Assembly (NCBI GenBank): GCA_050247075.1
Contig: JBFWUW010000033.1
Coordinates: 6,370 to 70,369, forward strand
Length of the DNA stretch: 64,000 nt
From: JBFWUW01 sp050247075
GTDB taxonomy: Bacteria > Planctomycetota > Planctomycetia > Pirellulales > JBFWUW01
Reading direction: 5' to 3'
The stretch's first letter is position 1; every line of letters begins with the position of its first letter. This document shows, one piece after another, positions 34,193-44,388 of this stretch. The position numbers and the translations under genes are program-made. The notes beneath the pieces are model-generated. The model saw only the letters and a list, made by a program, of their open reading frames with translations. It did not search any database and was not told where the DNA came from.

Positions 34193-36283
34193 TTACGGTT
34201 TACCCTTGGGCTTGGCCGGCTTAACAGTCGGCTTGGATGCGGCCGGTCTTGTCTTGGCCGGCTTCTTGCCTTCCGGTTTCGGCAAGGCTTGCTCCAGACC
34301 GGCGATCTGTTCGGCACCGGCAGGTACGGTGATGCTGGAACCCTGGAAGGCGTCGCCGATCGGTTCGGCCCGTCCACCGAGATGTTCCGCATAGAACGCC
34401 TCGGTCACCGCCATGAACGAAAGGTTATTGGCCGGGCGGGCGAACCCGTGTCCTTCGTCCGGGTATAGCACGTACGTGACCGGAATCTTCTTCTCTTGCA
34501 TGGCCGCCACGATCTGGTCGGCCTCGGATTGCTTCACCCGCGGGTCGTTGGCCCCTTGGCCAATCAACAGCGGCTTGTTGATCTTGGCAACATGCGACAG
34601 CGGCGAGCGTTCCGCCAGAAAGGCTTTACCTTCTTCGGTGGTATGGTCGCCAACGCGGGTGGTAAACTGCTGAATGGCCGGCTGCCAATAAGCGGGGATG
34701 GTGGCCAGCAACGTGAGAATGTTCGACGGCCCCACGATATCGACGCCGCAAGCAAAGGTATCGGGCGTGAAGGTCAGCCCCACCAAGGTGGCGTAGCCGC
34801 CGTAGCTGCCTCCCATGATGGCTACCTTTTTGGGGTCGGCGATCTTCTCCCCCACGGCCCATTCCACGGCGTCAAGCAGATCTTCGTGCATTTTGCCGGC
34901 CCACTCTTTGTTGCCGGAGTTGAGGAACTTCTTGCCGAACCCGGTGGAACCGCGGAAGTTAACGCTGAGCACCGCGTAACCCCGGTTGGCAAACAGCTGA
35001 TGCTCCGGATCGTAGCCCCAAGTGTCCCGTGCCCAGGGACCGCCGTGGACGTTGAGGACCATCGGCAGCGGCTTGTCGGGCCGGGCGTCTCCGTCCTGGT
35101 CGGCATCCTTGGGCAGCGTCAGGTAACAGACCAGCTTAAGGCCGTCGCGCGACTCGATCACTTCGTCGTGCATCTTGGCCAGCGGCAAGTTCTCCAAGTC
35201 GGAACGGTTGGTGAACAAGAAGCGGGCCTTTTTGGTGCGGCGGTCGTAGTGGTAGTAGCGGATCGGGCCATTGTCCATCAGGTAGGCCACAATCCACTGT
35301 TTGTCGTCCAGCGTGCGGCTGGGTACTTCAATGTCGCCATCGGCGATCGACCGCAAATACTTCAGGTCGATTTCCACGGCGGGGTCCAGCACGGTCCACT
35401 CCTTCCGCGCGTAGGTGAAGGACACGGCCTGAATGGTCTGCTCGGTCGGGTGGGCCATGATGCCCCCCACGTCGGCCCGTTCGTCCTCGGCCACAATGGT
35501 CTTTTCGTCGGTCTTGAGGTTGAGCTTGATGAGGGCCGCCGTGTCGCGGCCGCGGCTGTCCATGAAGTACAGAATGTCGCCCGTTTTGTCGAAGCCCAGC
35601 GTGTTGGTCGTCAGCGAATCTTCTTGCGGAACGCGGGCAAACTCCGTCCAACTGTCGCCATCGGCCTGCATCAGCACGGTGCCGCCGTCCGCGGTGTATT
35701 TGCTGGCAAACCGCACGCGGTAATCCTCATCCAGCACAAAGCCCAAGAACTCCTCGTTCTTTTGCAGCAAGGTCCGCTCGCCGGTGGTGATGTCGAGCTT
35801 GTAAAGATCGTGGAACTGCTCATCGCGGTCGTTGAGGCCAACGACAATCGTGGTGGGAAAGCGGTCGCTGACCGAGTCGATCTCCGCGCGGACTTTGTCC
35901 AGCGGCGTCAAATCGCGGACCTCGTCATCCTCCAGCGAAACGGCGTAGACGTGCCAGTTCTCGTCGCCGTTGTTGTCTTGCGTGTACAGAATATGTTCGT
36001 CGGTGTAGGCCCAAAAATAGCTGCGGATACCGCGCTTGGTATCCTTGGTGATCGGCCGGGCCGATTCCAGATCTTCCAGCGGCGCTACCCAAATGTTCAA
36101 TACGCCATCCACCGGTGCCAGCCAGGCCAGCCGCTTGCCGTCGCGGCTTATGCGGGCGGCGGCCCGGTCGGGGTTGCCGAACAGCGCCTCGCGCGGAATT
36201 AAATCATCGGCCCCCCTGGCAGACAAGGTGATACCCGTCATGGCGATAGCCCCCCACAACAAACAGCCGACAATCCTGCGCAT
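34193..36283 (-). CDS. S9 family peptidase (prolyl oligopeptidase type)
   Basis: 696 aa from ATG 36283; the frame extends to 36415 without similarity. It begins with a signal peptide (IVGCLLWGAIAMTGITLSARGA). Residues about 30-380 form the propeller (repeated LAWLAPVDGVLNIWVAPL-type blades) and 430-650 the hydrolase domain: GGSYGGYATLVG (nucleophilic Ser), a DPRVKQSEADQ acid region and DEGHGFARP (His). It should cleave peptides, typically after proline or basic residues. The C-terminus has a Lys/Pro/Ala tail (KKPAKTRPAASKPTVKPAK) that may bind cell wall or be a linker. Transcribed leftward; the kinase gene is 271 bp upstream. Confidence 0.9.
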   Translation of the reverse strand: MRRIVGCLLWGAIAMTGITLSARGADDLIPREALFGNPDRAAARISRDGKRLAWLAPVDGVLNIWVAPLEDLESARPITKDTKRGIRSYFWAYTDEHILYTQDNNGDENWHVYAVSLEDDEVRDLTPLDKVRAEIDSVSDRFPTTIVVGLNDRDEQFHDLYKLDITTGERTLLQKNEEFLGFVLDEDYRVRFASKYTADGGTVLMQADGDSWTEFARVPQEDSLTTNTLGFDKTGDILYFMDSRGRDTAALIKLNLKTDEKTIVAEDERADVGGIMAHPTEQTIQAVSFTYARKEWTVLDPAVEIDLKYLRSIADGDIEVPSRTLDDKQWIVAYLMDNGPIRYYHYDRRTKKARFLFTNRSDLENLPLAKMHDEVIESRDGLKLVCYLTLPKDADQDGDARPDKPLPMVLNVHGGPWARDTWGYDPEHQLFANRGYAVLSVNFRGSTGFGKKFLNSGNKEWAGKMHEDLLDAVEWAVGEKIADPKKVAIMGGSYGGYATLVGLTFTPDTFACGVDIVGPSNILTLLATIPAYWQPAIQQFTTRVGDHTTEEGKAFLAERSPLSHVAKINKPLLIGQGANDPRVKQSEADQIVAAMQEKKIPVTYVLYPDEGHGFARPANNLSFMAVTEAFYAEHLGGRAEPIGDAFQGSSITVPAGAEQIAGLEQALPKPEGKKPAKTRPAASKPTVKPAKPKGKP

Positions 36284-36554
36284 GGTTGATTCTCCTGCAT
36301 CAGCATCGTGATCGTATCCGCGCGCGAACTGCGCCGGGTAAGGTTGTTTTGCGATTGCCCAACATAGCTGATCGCGGCCAATTTGGGCAACGCTTACCCG
36401 ACAAGCGGCGGGCATTTGCCATGCCTGGAGGAACCCGCGGCGGCCCCATTATTGCCTTTGGCGATGGTTACTACTGGTTGATCCGCGCCGGGCACTTGGA
36501 TCTGACCCGAGGCATGGATGAAGGTCGAGGGATGAAAATGCGTGCCGGCTAGAG

Positions 36555-39500
36555 TCAGGCACCGAGCTGCTCCAACTCGGGCAACATGCGGCCGATGATG
36601 TCTTGCAGTTGGGCGAATGGCTCTTCCGCGCCATCCAGGCTCCCCCCCTTGGCAATCGTCTCGAGTTTCTGCGCCACTGCCGCCAGTTCTTGAATGGCGA
36701 AAATATTGGCTGAACCCTTGAGGGTGTGGGCCGAGCGACGGAACACGGGTATGTCCTGTTCGGCCAGCGCCCGCCGCATCGCCGGCAATAGCGTATTGAT
36801 TTCCGCGGTAAAAGTGCGAGCCAGCATTTGCACCGCCGCGCGATCGCCCGACAGCCGGCTGAGGAGTTCTTTGCAATGGACCAGCCCGCCGTTATCGCTG
36901 GGTGAATCTCCTTGAGAAGGCCGCACCGTTTCCGCTGTGTTGGTGGGCGAGTTGCCAGGCGTATCGCTGGAATCGTTGGCCGCGGACGGTGCATTGTCCG
37001 TCGTCGCGGGCGGCTGGGTATTGCCGTCGGCTGCGCGTTCCAGCACGGTGGGGCGGCGGACCATTTGCCGCATGGTGGCAAAGAGTTCGGTAGGGTGGAC
37101 GGGCTTGGCCAGGTAGCTGTCCATGCCAGCCGCCAGGCAGCGTTCGCGATCTCCCTTGATGGCGTGGGCGGTCATGGCCACGATCGGCGTGCGGAATGGC
37201 TTGTCTTTTTCGCGGCGGCGGATGGCGGCGGTGGCTTCAAAGCCATCCATCTCCGGCATCTGCACGTCCATCAGGATGAGGTCGAACGGTTCTCGATCGA
37301 CCGCTTCCAGGGCCTGCCGGCCATTTTCGGCAAGGACGGCCTGGTGCCCGCGCTTATCGAGGACCGCCAAAGCCAAAACCTGGTTGACGGGGCTGTCCTC
37401 GACCAGCAAGATGCGCAAGGTTGGCCCCGTGTCAGGCTGGGTGGCATCGGCTTCGGCGGCGATGGTAGGAGCGGCGTTGGCCGCGCCTATCACATTCAGG
37501 ATGGCATCGAACAATTCGGATTGCTTGATGGGCTTGGTCAGATAAGCGGCGATGCCCAACTCGCGGCAGCGCGCGATATCGCCAGACTGGTCGCTGGAGG
37601 TCAGCATCATGATGCTGCCTTGCACCAGATCGGGCTCTGCCTGGATTTTTTCGGCCAAACAAAAGCCGTCTTGGTCTGGCATTTGTGCGTCGAGCAGCAC
37701 CAACGAAAATGGCCGGCCCGCCGCGGCTGCCCGCCTCAGCTCTTCAAGCGCAGGCTGTCCGCCTTCGACGGCCACCGACCGCATTTGCCACTTGGAAAGG
37801 AGTTCCGTCAACAACATTCGGTTCGTGGCATTGTCATCCACCACCAAGACCGAAAGCCCGTGCAGATGTGCCGGTTCGGCGGGCGACTTGTCGGCGATGG
37901 CCTGCGCGGGAAGGTCAAACTCCGCCGTAAAGTGAAACTGGCTTCCCTGGCCGACCTCGCTCTCTACCCACAACCGGCCCCCCATCATTTCCACCAGCCG
38001 CGATGAAATCGTCAGTCCCAACCCGGTGCCTCCGTAACGCCGGGTAGTGGAAGTATCGGCCTGCTCAAACGCCTGGAAGATCAACAACTGTTTCTCTTGT
38101 GGAATGCCGATGCCGGTATCGGCCACGATGAAATGCAACATAACTCGATTCGCGTCGAGCGATTCGACTTCGACGGTCAGGACAATCTCGCCTTGCTGGG
38201 TGAACTTGAGAGCGTTGCCCACCAGATTGATGACAATCTGCCTCAGCCGGGCGTCGTCGCCAATGATCCACTCGGGCACGTCTGACCGGACATGGCAGAC
38301 CAGTTCCAGGCTCTTGCTCTTGGCCCGCAAGGACAAGGCCCGCATGGTGTCGCCCAGGCCATCGCGGGCGCGAAACGGACGGCAATCCAAGTCCATCTTG
38401 CCGGCTTCGATCTTGGAAAAGTCGAGCACGTCGCCGATCACGCCCAACAATTGGTGGCCGGAGTTGCGGATCATCTCGCTGTATTCGCGCTGCTGTTGCG
38501 TCAAGGGAGTATCCAGCAGCAGATCGGACATGCCTATGACACCGGTCAGCGGCGTGCGAATCTCATGGCTCATATTGGCCAGGAACGCGCTCTTGGCCCG
38601 GCTAGCCGCTTCGGCCGCTTCCTTGGCGGCCCGCAGTTCGACCTCCCGGCGCTTGGCCTCAGTGATGTCCTCGGAGATGCCCAGCAGATGCGTCGGCCGG
38701 CCGGCGTCGTCCAGGATCGGAATCTTGCGGGTGTGCAAGACTCGCTCTCCGCGCGGCGTGACAATGGACTCCTCGCGCACGTCAATCAGCGAGCAACGCT
38801 CGAGAACTTCTCGATCCTTGGCCACGTACCGTTCGGCCAACTCCTGGGGAAACAGGTCAAAGTCATTCTTGCCGAGTACCTGGTCTTGCGTCACGCCCAA
38901 GACTTCCTCGCCGGCCTTGTTGAAGCGTTCGAAACGCAACTCCTGGGCATCCTTCACAAACAACATGATCGGCAGGTTTTTGACGATCGAGTCGAGAAAC
39001 TTGGTCAGCCGCTGGGTCTCTTCCTCGGCCCGCTTGCGGCTGGTGATGTCGGTGGAAATGCCGCAAATGCCGTAGACCTCGCCGGCATCATCGCGCAGCG
39101 GCACCTTGATGGATACGTAGGTATGCAGCCCGTCGTCGGCATCCGGGGCTTGCTCCTCGAACTGCAGAGGGCCTTCGGCGGCCATCACCTTGAGATCGTT
39201 GTCTCGAAAGGCCTGGGCCAGTTCTTGGGGAAAAACCTCGAAGTCGGTCTTGCCCAGAATCTGGTGTGATTCAAGTTTAAACAATTGTTGGAAGCTGCGG
39301 TTGGCCCCCAGGTACTGGCCTTCACGGTTCTTCAGATAGACCACGGCCGTGGTATTGTCCAGAACCGACTGCAGCCGCTGCTCGCTCTCGCGCAAGGCTT
39401 GCTCCGCGCGAATCCGCGAGGTAATGTCCCAAAACAGGCCTTGCGTTCCCACGATCTTGCCGTGAGAGTCGCGCACCGGTGCCTTGAGCACATGCACGAA

Positions 39501-40946
39501 TCGTTTTTCCCCGTCGGGCCGAAAATGCTCCTCGACCGCCTCGAAAACCTCGCCCGTGTCGAGCACGTTGCGGTCGTCGTCGCGGTACTTGTGCGCCAAC
39601 TCCTTGGGGAACAAGTCGAAGTCGGTCTTGCCCAGGATCGCCGCCGGCTTGCGGCCCAGGCCCGCGCAGTAGCTAGCGTTGCCAAACGTGAAGGTTCCTC
39701 GTGAATCCTTGCGGTAAATGCTGACTGGCAAATGCTCCACGAGCGAATGGTACAGCGCTTCGGAGTCGCGCAAGGCTCTTTGCACCTTGCGGCTTTCGCT
39801 AATGTCCCGCATGAAGAACGTACAGACAGGCCGGCCCTCGACGTGCCCCATCGTCATGGCCATTTCCATCGGAAACTCCTCGCCATTGGCCCGCGCGGCG
39901 ACAATCTCGGTGCGGTTGCCAACCAGCGAACCGGCACCCGCCCCCAGATAACGGTCCAGGCGGTCCTGGTAGGCTTCCGTCTCGGACGCGGGAAACAGTA
40001 TCCTGGCGAGTTCTTGCCCCATCACGCTGGCGCGCGGCCGGCCAAAGACTTTTTCGGCCGCGCGGTTGAACTCAATAATTCGGCCGTCGTGGTCCATGGT
40101 GATGATCGGATCGAGCGACGACTCCAACATGGCTGCCTTGCGGGCCTCGCTCTCGCGCAGCAATTGGTCGCGGGCCTTGCCGGCCCGTCGATCCGCAAAC
40201 CGCACCGCCAGACAGGCCGGCTTGGAACTGGCGGATGCCCGCGGCAGTTGCCAGTGCATTTCAACATCAATCATCTCGCCCGTTTTCGCGTGGCGAAGTT
40301 GGCCTGGCTCTTGCCATACGCCGGACTGCCTCAAATCGGCGAAGCCCTTGCCGCGGAGTTCGCTCCACGTTTCGGGCGAGAGCAATTCGCGCAGCTTGAT
40401 GGCGGCAGGGTCTTGATCGTTGGGTAACCCTAGCAACTCGCAAGCCGCTTCGTTCACATGGAACGGTTTGCCCTCCAGTGTGGCCAGCAGGCAGGGTTCT
40501 GGCTGCTGGGCCATCCAAGCGGCCAAGACCGAGGGGGACTGGGCAGCGCGGTCCGCCCGCGGCTCGCAAGCGGCCAAATACTCCCGTCTCAAGCGGCCAA
40601 TCCCTTCGTCGAGATCGTCGGCCGCGGACAAGATGGCCGATGGGTCATCGCACATGTCCGCGAGACGAGAGCGGACGGCACTGGCCAAGGCGTCCAGGTC
40701 TTGCAAGATTGCACCGGCTTCCCAGCCGTTTTGAGACGTCAGACTGGCCAACGACTGCGAACATCGCCGTAACGGGCTGTCTTCGTTGTTCTGCCACAAG
40801 GCCAGCAGGGCCACCAACAGGCGCACGCAACCATCGTCCACCAAGGGGGGAGCGCTATGCGGCGAGTCCGCGGGCAACCGGGCCAGGAACTCACCGCGAA
40901 TTCCATCCTGGTCCTGCCGAACGACCGACAGCAGCATGTTGTTCAT
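36555..40946 (-). CDS. Hybrid histidine kinase: 5 PAS, HisKA, HATPase, 2 REC, HPt
   Basis: 1463 aa and entirely cytoplasmic by eye (no transmembrane segment). Order: N-terminal region (1-145), PAS domains at about 150, 270, 395, 520 and 645 (each with GKTDFDLFPKELA-like text in the later three), HisKA with phospho-accepting His794 in ANMSHEIRTPL, a HATPase (FKTHQ-type N/G boxes, YGGTGLGLTISSRLV), REC1 with Asp about 1085 (LVLLDAQMPD), REC2 with Asp 1227 (LILMDVQMPEMDG) and a C-terminal HPt with His1407 (SAHTLKGSANIF). A complete phosphorelay lies in one polypeptide, but the output regulator is not adjacent. Five PAS sensors without membrane anchor suggest sensing of small molecules, redox or light inside the cell. 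Confidence 0.93.
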   Translation of the reverse strand: MNNMLLSVVRQDQDGIRGEFLARLPADSPHSAPPLVDDGCVRLLVALLALWQNNEDSPLRRCSQSLASLTSQNGWEAGAILQDLDALASAVRSRLADMCDDPSAILSAADDLDEGIGRLRREYLAACEPRADRAAQSPSVLAAWMAQQPEPCLLATLEGKPFHVNEAACELLGLPNDQDPAAIKLRELLSPETWSELRGKGFADLRQSGVWQEPGQLRHAKTGEMIDVEMHWQLPRASASSKPACLAVRFADRRAGKARDQLLRESEARKAAMLESSLDPIITMDHDGRIIEFNRAAEKVFGRPRASVMGQELARILFPASETEAYQDRLDRYLGAGAGSLVGNRTEIVAARANGEEFPMEMAMTMGHVEGRPVCTFFMRDISESRKVQRALRDSEALYHSLVEHLPVSIYRKDSRGTFTFGNASYCAGLGRKPAAILGKTDFDLFPKELAHKYRDDDRNVLDTGEVFEAVEEHFRPDGEKRFVHVLKAPVRDSHGKIVGTQGLFWDITSRIRAEQALRESEQRLQSVLDNTTAVVYLKNREGQYLGANRSFQQLFKLESHQILGKTDFEVFPQELAQAFRDNDLKVMAAEGPLQFEEQAPDADDGLHTYVSIKVPLRDDAGEVYGICGISTDITSRKRAEEETQRLTKFLDSIVKNLPIMLFVKDAQELRFERFNKAGEEVLGVTQDQVLGKNDFDLFPQELAERYVAKDREVLERCSLIDVREESIVTPRGERVLHTRKIPILDDAGRPTHLLGISEDITEAKRREVELRAAKEAAEAASRAKSAFLANMSHEIRTPLTGVIGMSDLLLDTPLTQQQREYSEMIRNSGHQLLGVIGDVLDFSKIEAGKMDLDCRPFRARDGLGDTMRALSLRAKSKSLELVCHVRSDVPEWIIGDDARLRQIVINLVGNALKFTQQGEIVLTVEVESLDANRVMLHFIVADTGIGIPQEKQLLIFQAFEQADTSTTRRYGGTGLGLTISSRLVEMMGGRLWVESEVGQGSQFHFTAEFDLPAQAIADKSPAEPAHLHGLSVLVVDDNATNRMLLTELLSKWQMRSVAVEGGQPALEELRRAAAAGRPFSLVLLDAQMPDQDGFCLAEKIQAEPDLVQGSIMMLTSSDQSGDIARCRELGIAAYLTKPIKQSELFDAILNVIGAANAAPTIAAEADATQPDTGPTLRILLVEDSPVNQVLALAVLDKRGHQAVLAENGRQALEAVDREPFDLILMDVQMPEMDGFEATAAIRRREKDKPFRTPIVAMTAHAIKGDRERCLAAGMDSYLAKPVHPTELFATMRQMVRRPTVLERAADGNTQPPATTDNAPSAANDSSDTPGNSPTNTAETVRPSQGDSPSDNGGLVHCKELLSRLSGDRAAVQMLARTFTAEINTLLPAMRRALAEQDIPVFRRSAHTLKGSANIFAIQELAAVAQKLETIAKGGSLDGAEEPFAQLQDIIGRMLPELEQLGA

Positions 40947-41026
40947 GGTCGTTCCCTCCGCCTGGCTCTATTGCTTCAACATCTAGTACCGAATGGAGAA
41001 GGCGACACCGTCGCCCGCGGCATGGC

Positions 41027-42082
41027 TCACTTTCCCAATACCAGGTATTTGTCCAACCAGGCCAACACACGTTGTCGCATGGCAGGCGTTTCCTCGTGGC
41101 CGCAATCGAATAGTTCGATCCGGCAATCTTCCTCGCGGCCGTATTTCTTGTACAAGGGATACAAATAGTCTCGAATTCGCTCCACGCCCGCCGGGGGCGT
41201 CAGGGCGTCTTGGCGGCCATTCAGGCTGAGATGGGGACGCGGAACGATCAGTTCGTTGATCCCGTGCGTCTGGAAATGCTTCAATAGCCTCGGCACGTAG
41301 TAGTACACGCCGTGCCCTTTCAGATTACCATGTTTGATTAGTTCCTCGAAATCGGTCAGGCAACATAGGTCGATGCAAAGTTTAACGCGGGGGTCGAGCG
41401 CGGCCAGCCACCAGGCTTTGGTAGCCCCCATCGACAGCCCCATCGCGCCAATTCTTTGAGGATCGACCTCGGGCCGGCCGGCCAGATAACTCACCGCCTG
41501 ATATTCGTCGAACATCATCAGCCCCCACAGTACTTGCCCTTTCCATAGGGCCAGCTTGAAGGCATCATGCTCGCCCGTGCGGCCGTCTTCGTTATGCTGC
41601 CGCTCCGAAAAGCACCAACTGTCAATCGCCAACGTCACGATGCCTTTCTCGGCGCACACCGGCGCGTAAGCCGGCAAAACCGAGCGGCCTTCGATCAATT
41701 CTTCCTTGCCCAAGGGATACGTCCCGCCGTGCGCGTGAATGTACAAAAGCCCTGGAGCTGGCTTCTTGACCTTATCGGGAATCAACAACAGGGCGGGGAC
41801 CGGCTCGAACGGGTTCAAGTTCAGCGACAGATGTTCCAGCCGGTAGCCCTCTTTCTGTTCCGTCTTCAGCAACTTGGGGGGCTCGGGCGTGTGCCGTGTG
41901 GGCAGATCGCCCAGCAGATCCCACAGTTCTTGGCGGCGGTCGGCCTGGCGGGCCGCGAACTCGGCCTTGGTCTCCTCCGGCGTGTCTTGCGCGCGCAGCG
42001 GCATGTTCGCACCGCCTCCTAAACATGTGGCGGCGGCGCAAAGTTTTAGAAACTTGCGTCGCTCAAATTTGCTCGTAACCAT
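41027..42082 (-). CDS. Exported alpha/beta hydrolase (dienelactone-hydrolase-like)
   Basis: 351 aa with a twin-arginine-type N-terminus, FERRKFLKLCAAATCLGGG. The fold's catalytic set is visible: oxyanion strand LLYIHAHGGTYPLG, nucleophile Ser in GAMGLSMGATKAW, acid in NGRQDALTPP and His in DCGHEETP. It should be an esterase or lactonase on a small soluble substrate. On the minus strand it lies between YgiQ (146 bp upstream) and the kinase (80 bp downstream). Many planctomycete proteins of this size are exported. Confidence 0.85.
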   Translation of the reverse strand: MVTSKFERRKFLKLCAAATCLGGGANMPLRAQDTPEETKAEFAARQADRRQELWDLLGDLPTRHTPEPPKLLKTEQKEGYRLEHLSLNLNPFEPVPALLLIPDKVKKPAPGLLYIHAHGGTYPLGKEELIEGRSVLPAYAPVCAEKGIVTLAIDSWCFSERQHNEDGRTGEHDAFKLALWKGQVLWGLMMFDEYQAVSYLAGRPEVDPQRIGAMGLSMGATKAWWLAALDPRVKLCIDLCCLTDFEELIKHGNLKGHGVYYYVPRLLKHFQTHGINELIVPRPHLSLNGRQDALTPPAGVERIRDYLYPLYKKYGREEDCRIELFDCGHEETPAMRQRVLAWLDKYLVLGK

Positions 42083-42227
42083 CGGTCATCCAGAACTGCC
42101 CGAATGTCGCAAATACCCGCGTTCGCCTAAGTATCGGGTATAACCGCCCCAGGGACGAGTAACAAGCGGATTGTCCCGTCGTTGGGCTATAAGTGGACGC
42201 AGCCAAATGTGACCGCAGGAGAAACCG

Positions 42228-44285
42228 CTACTTATCCCGGTTGCGCCGCGTCGCGCTCTTCCGCCCTGGCCGGTAGCCGCCGTCCGACGGTTTGCCCCCC
42301 TGCTTGCCAGATGCTTGCTGCGTCCCTTTTGCCCGCCCCTGTTGCTGGGCTTGTTTTTTAAGTGCCGCATTGGCCGCCTTGCGGCGCGCATCGAGGGCTG
42401 CCTTCGGCGGGTTGGCCGGTATCAGGCAATCGCAGCCCGTCCCAATCAGCTCTTGGCGGCCGGCCTGCTCCAGCGCCTTGCGGACTTCAAAGTAGTTCTC
42501 TGGTTTGAAGAATTGCAGCAAGGCCCGCTGCATTCTGCGGTCGCGGAGTTGCGTGGCGACGAAGACCTCTTTCTTGGTGAAGGGGTCCAGGCCGGTATGA
42601 TACATGCATGCCGCGATATCGAACGGGCTGGGAATAAAGTCCTGCACCTGGTCGGGCTTATAGCCGTTGCGTTTGAGAAACACCGCCAGGTCGATCATCG
42701 CCCCCAAGTCGCTGCCGGGGTGGCTGGCGATGTAATACGGAATGAGATACTGCCGCTTGCCCGCCTGGGCCGAGTGCTTTTTGAACTCGCGGTCGAACGC
42801 CTGAAAATCGTCGATGCCGGGTTTCTTCATCAGGGCCAGGACTTCCGGATCGGTATGCTCCGGTGCGACCTTGAGATAGCCGCCCACATGGTGCCGCGTC
42901 AGTTCTCGCATATATTCCGGACTGCGGCGGGCCAGATCCATGCGGATACCCGACGCCACGAAGACCTTCTTCACGCCTGGCTCCTCGCGAGCCGATCGCA
43001 TTAATTGCACCAACGGGCCGTGATCGGTCCCCAGCAGTTTGCAGATCGTGGGATGGACGCAGCTCAACCGGCGGCACTTGGCTTCGACCTCGGGCCGGCT
43101 GCATTTCATTTGCCACATGTTGGCGGTTGGCCCGCCGATGTCGCTGACGTTCCCCTTGAATTCGGGGTCGGCGGTCATGCGGCGAATTTCCGTCAACACC
43201 GATTCTTGGCTGCGGCTTTGGATGATCCGCCCTTCGTGCGCCGTGATGGAGCAAAAAGTACAGCCGCCAAAACAGCCCCGCATGATCTGCACGGAATCTT
43301 TCACCACTTCAAACGCCGGAATTCGCGCTGCGCCGTAACTGGGGTGCGGCTTGCGGGTGTACGGCAAGCCGTAGATGTGGTCCATCTCGGATTCCGTCAG
43401 CGGCAAGGCGGGCGGATTGGCGACGATGCACTCGCGGTCGTGGTATTGCACCAACGCGCGGGCGTTATGGGGATTGGTCTCCAGGTGCGAGATTTTGGTC
43501 ATCTCGGCGAAGGCCAGCCGGTCGGTGGAAACGAGTTCGTAGGATGGCAGCCGCAAGGCATCTTCCGGCGGCTGTTCGCTGGCCCCCAACCGATAGACCG
43601 CGCCGCGCAGATCGCGCAAATCGCGAACCGTCTCCCCCGCCGCCAGCCGGTGGGCAATCTCGACGATGGAGCGCTCGCCCATGCCGTAGATCACCAGGTC
43701 GGCCTTGCAATCCATGATGATCGCCCGGCGGACCTTGTCGCTCCAATAGTCGTAATGTGCCAGTCGCCGCAAGCTGGCTTCCACACCGCCTGCGATGACA
43801 GGCACGCCCCTGAAAGCCTCGCGCGAGCGCTGGCAATAAGCCAACGTGGCCCGGTCGGGGCGGCGGCCGATCTGCCCGCCGGGGCTATAGGCGTCGTCAT
43901 TGCGAACCTTGCGGCTGGCCGTGTAATGGTTGAGCATCGAATCCATATTGCCGGCGCTGACGGCAAAGAATAGCCGCGGTCGGCCAAACTGCCGCCACGG
44001 TTCGGCGCTGCGCCAGTCGGGCTGGCTGAGGATTGCCACGCGGTAGCCGGCTTGTTCCAGCAAGCGGCCCAGCAGGGCCATGGCAAAGCTAGGATGATCG
44101 ACGTAGGCATCGCCACTGACGAATACCACGTCGATCTCATCCCAACCGCGCGCGGCCATTTCGGCCCGATTCGTGGGAAGCGGCGGCGAAGGTGCCTGGC
44201 GGCTATCAAGAATCGGCAGCGAGATCATGGGCGTGGCGACCGGGTTTGGGCGAATCGGCATTTTCCGCCCGCCATTGTAGCACAT
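42228..44285 (-). CDS. YgiQ family radical SAM protein
   Basis: 685 aa from ATG 44285; ATG 44261 (MPIRPN) is an alternative start and would leave the upstream tandem repeat further away. The N-terminal UPF0313-type block (VVFVSGDAYVDHPSFAMALLGRLLEQ) is followed by the radical SAM motif MRGCFGGCTFCSITAHEGR, C-x3-C-x2-C, and then KVAPEHTDPEVL. The C-terminal 60 residues are basic and low complexity. YgiQ proteins bind SAM and an iron-sulfur cluster but their reaction is not established. Directly upstream on the minus strand lie two perfect 22-bp repeats (44289-44332). Confidence 0.9.
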   Translation of the reverse strand: MCYNGGRKMPIRPNPVATPMISLPILDSRQAPSPPLPTNRAEMAARGWDEIDVVFVSGDAYVDHPSFAMALLGRLLEQAGYRVAILSQPDWRSAEPWRQFGRPRLFFAVSAGNMDSMLNHYTASRKVRNDDAYSPGGQIGRRPDRATLAYCQRSREAFRGVPVIAGGVEASLRRLAHYDYWSDKVRRAIIMDCKADLVIYGMGERSIVEIAHRLAAGETVRDLRDLRGAVYRLGASEQPPEDALRLPSYELVSTDRLAFAEMTKISHLETNPHNARALVQYHDRECIVANPPALPLTESEMDHIYGLPYTRKPHPSYGAARIPAFEVVKDSVQIMRGCFGGCTFCSITAHEGRIIQSRSQESVLTEIRRMTADPEFKGNVSDIGGPTANMWQMKCSRPEVEAKCRRLSCVHPTICKLLGTDHGPLVQLMRSAREEPGVKKVFVASGIRMDLARRSPEYMRELTRHHVGGYLKVAPEHTDPEVLALMKKPGIDDFQAFDREFKKHSAQAGKRQYLIPYYIASHPGSDLGAMIDLAVFLKRNGYKPDQVQDFIPSPFDIAACMYHTGLDPFTKKEVFVATQLRDRRMQRALLQFFKPENYFEVRKALEQAGRQELIGTGCDCLIPANPPKAALDARRKAANAALKKQAQQQGRAKGTQQASGKQGGKPSDGGYRPGRKSATRRNRDK

Positions 44286-44288
44286 GCG

Positions 44289-44332
44289 GCTGGATGTTTT
44301 TTCCGGCTAAGCTGGATGTTTTTTCCGGCTAA
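44289..44332. repeat. Two perfect 22-bp direct repeats upstream of YgiQ
   Basis: Two identical adjoining units, each beginning GCTGG and ending GGCTAA, containing a six-T run. They begin four bases upstream of the 44285 ATG and may have arisen by a single tandem duplication that alters spacing of the ribosome site or leader. Confidence 0.85.
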
Positions 44333-44388
44333 ATCGTGCATTCAGGCCGTATTATCGCCGTCCGAGAGCGTTCCTGCTGGCGAGGGCA

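Noticed and set aside
34496..36202. 568-aa plus-strand frame opposite the S9 peptidase
   Set aside because: It is the antisense shadow of a strongly conserved gene in high-GC sequence; its own translation shows no family motif.
36912..38006. Plus-strand 364-aa frame inside the hybrid kinase
   Set aside because: Shadow of the minus-strand REC and HPt domains; low-complexity translation without motifs.
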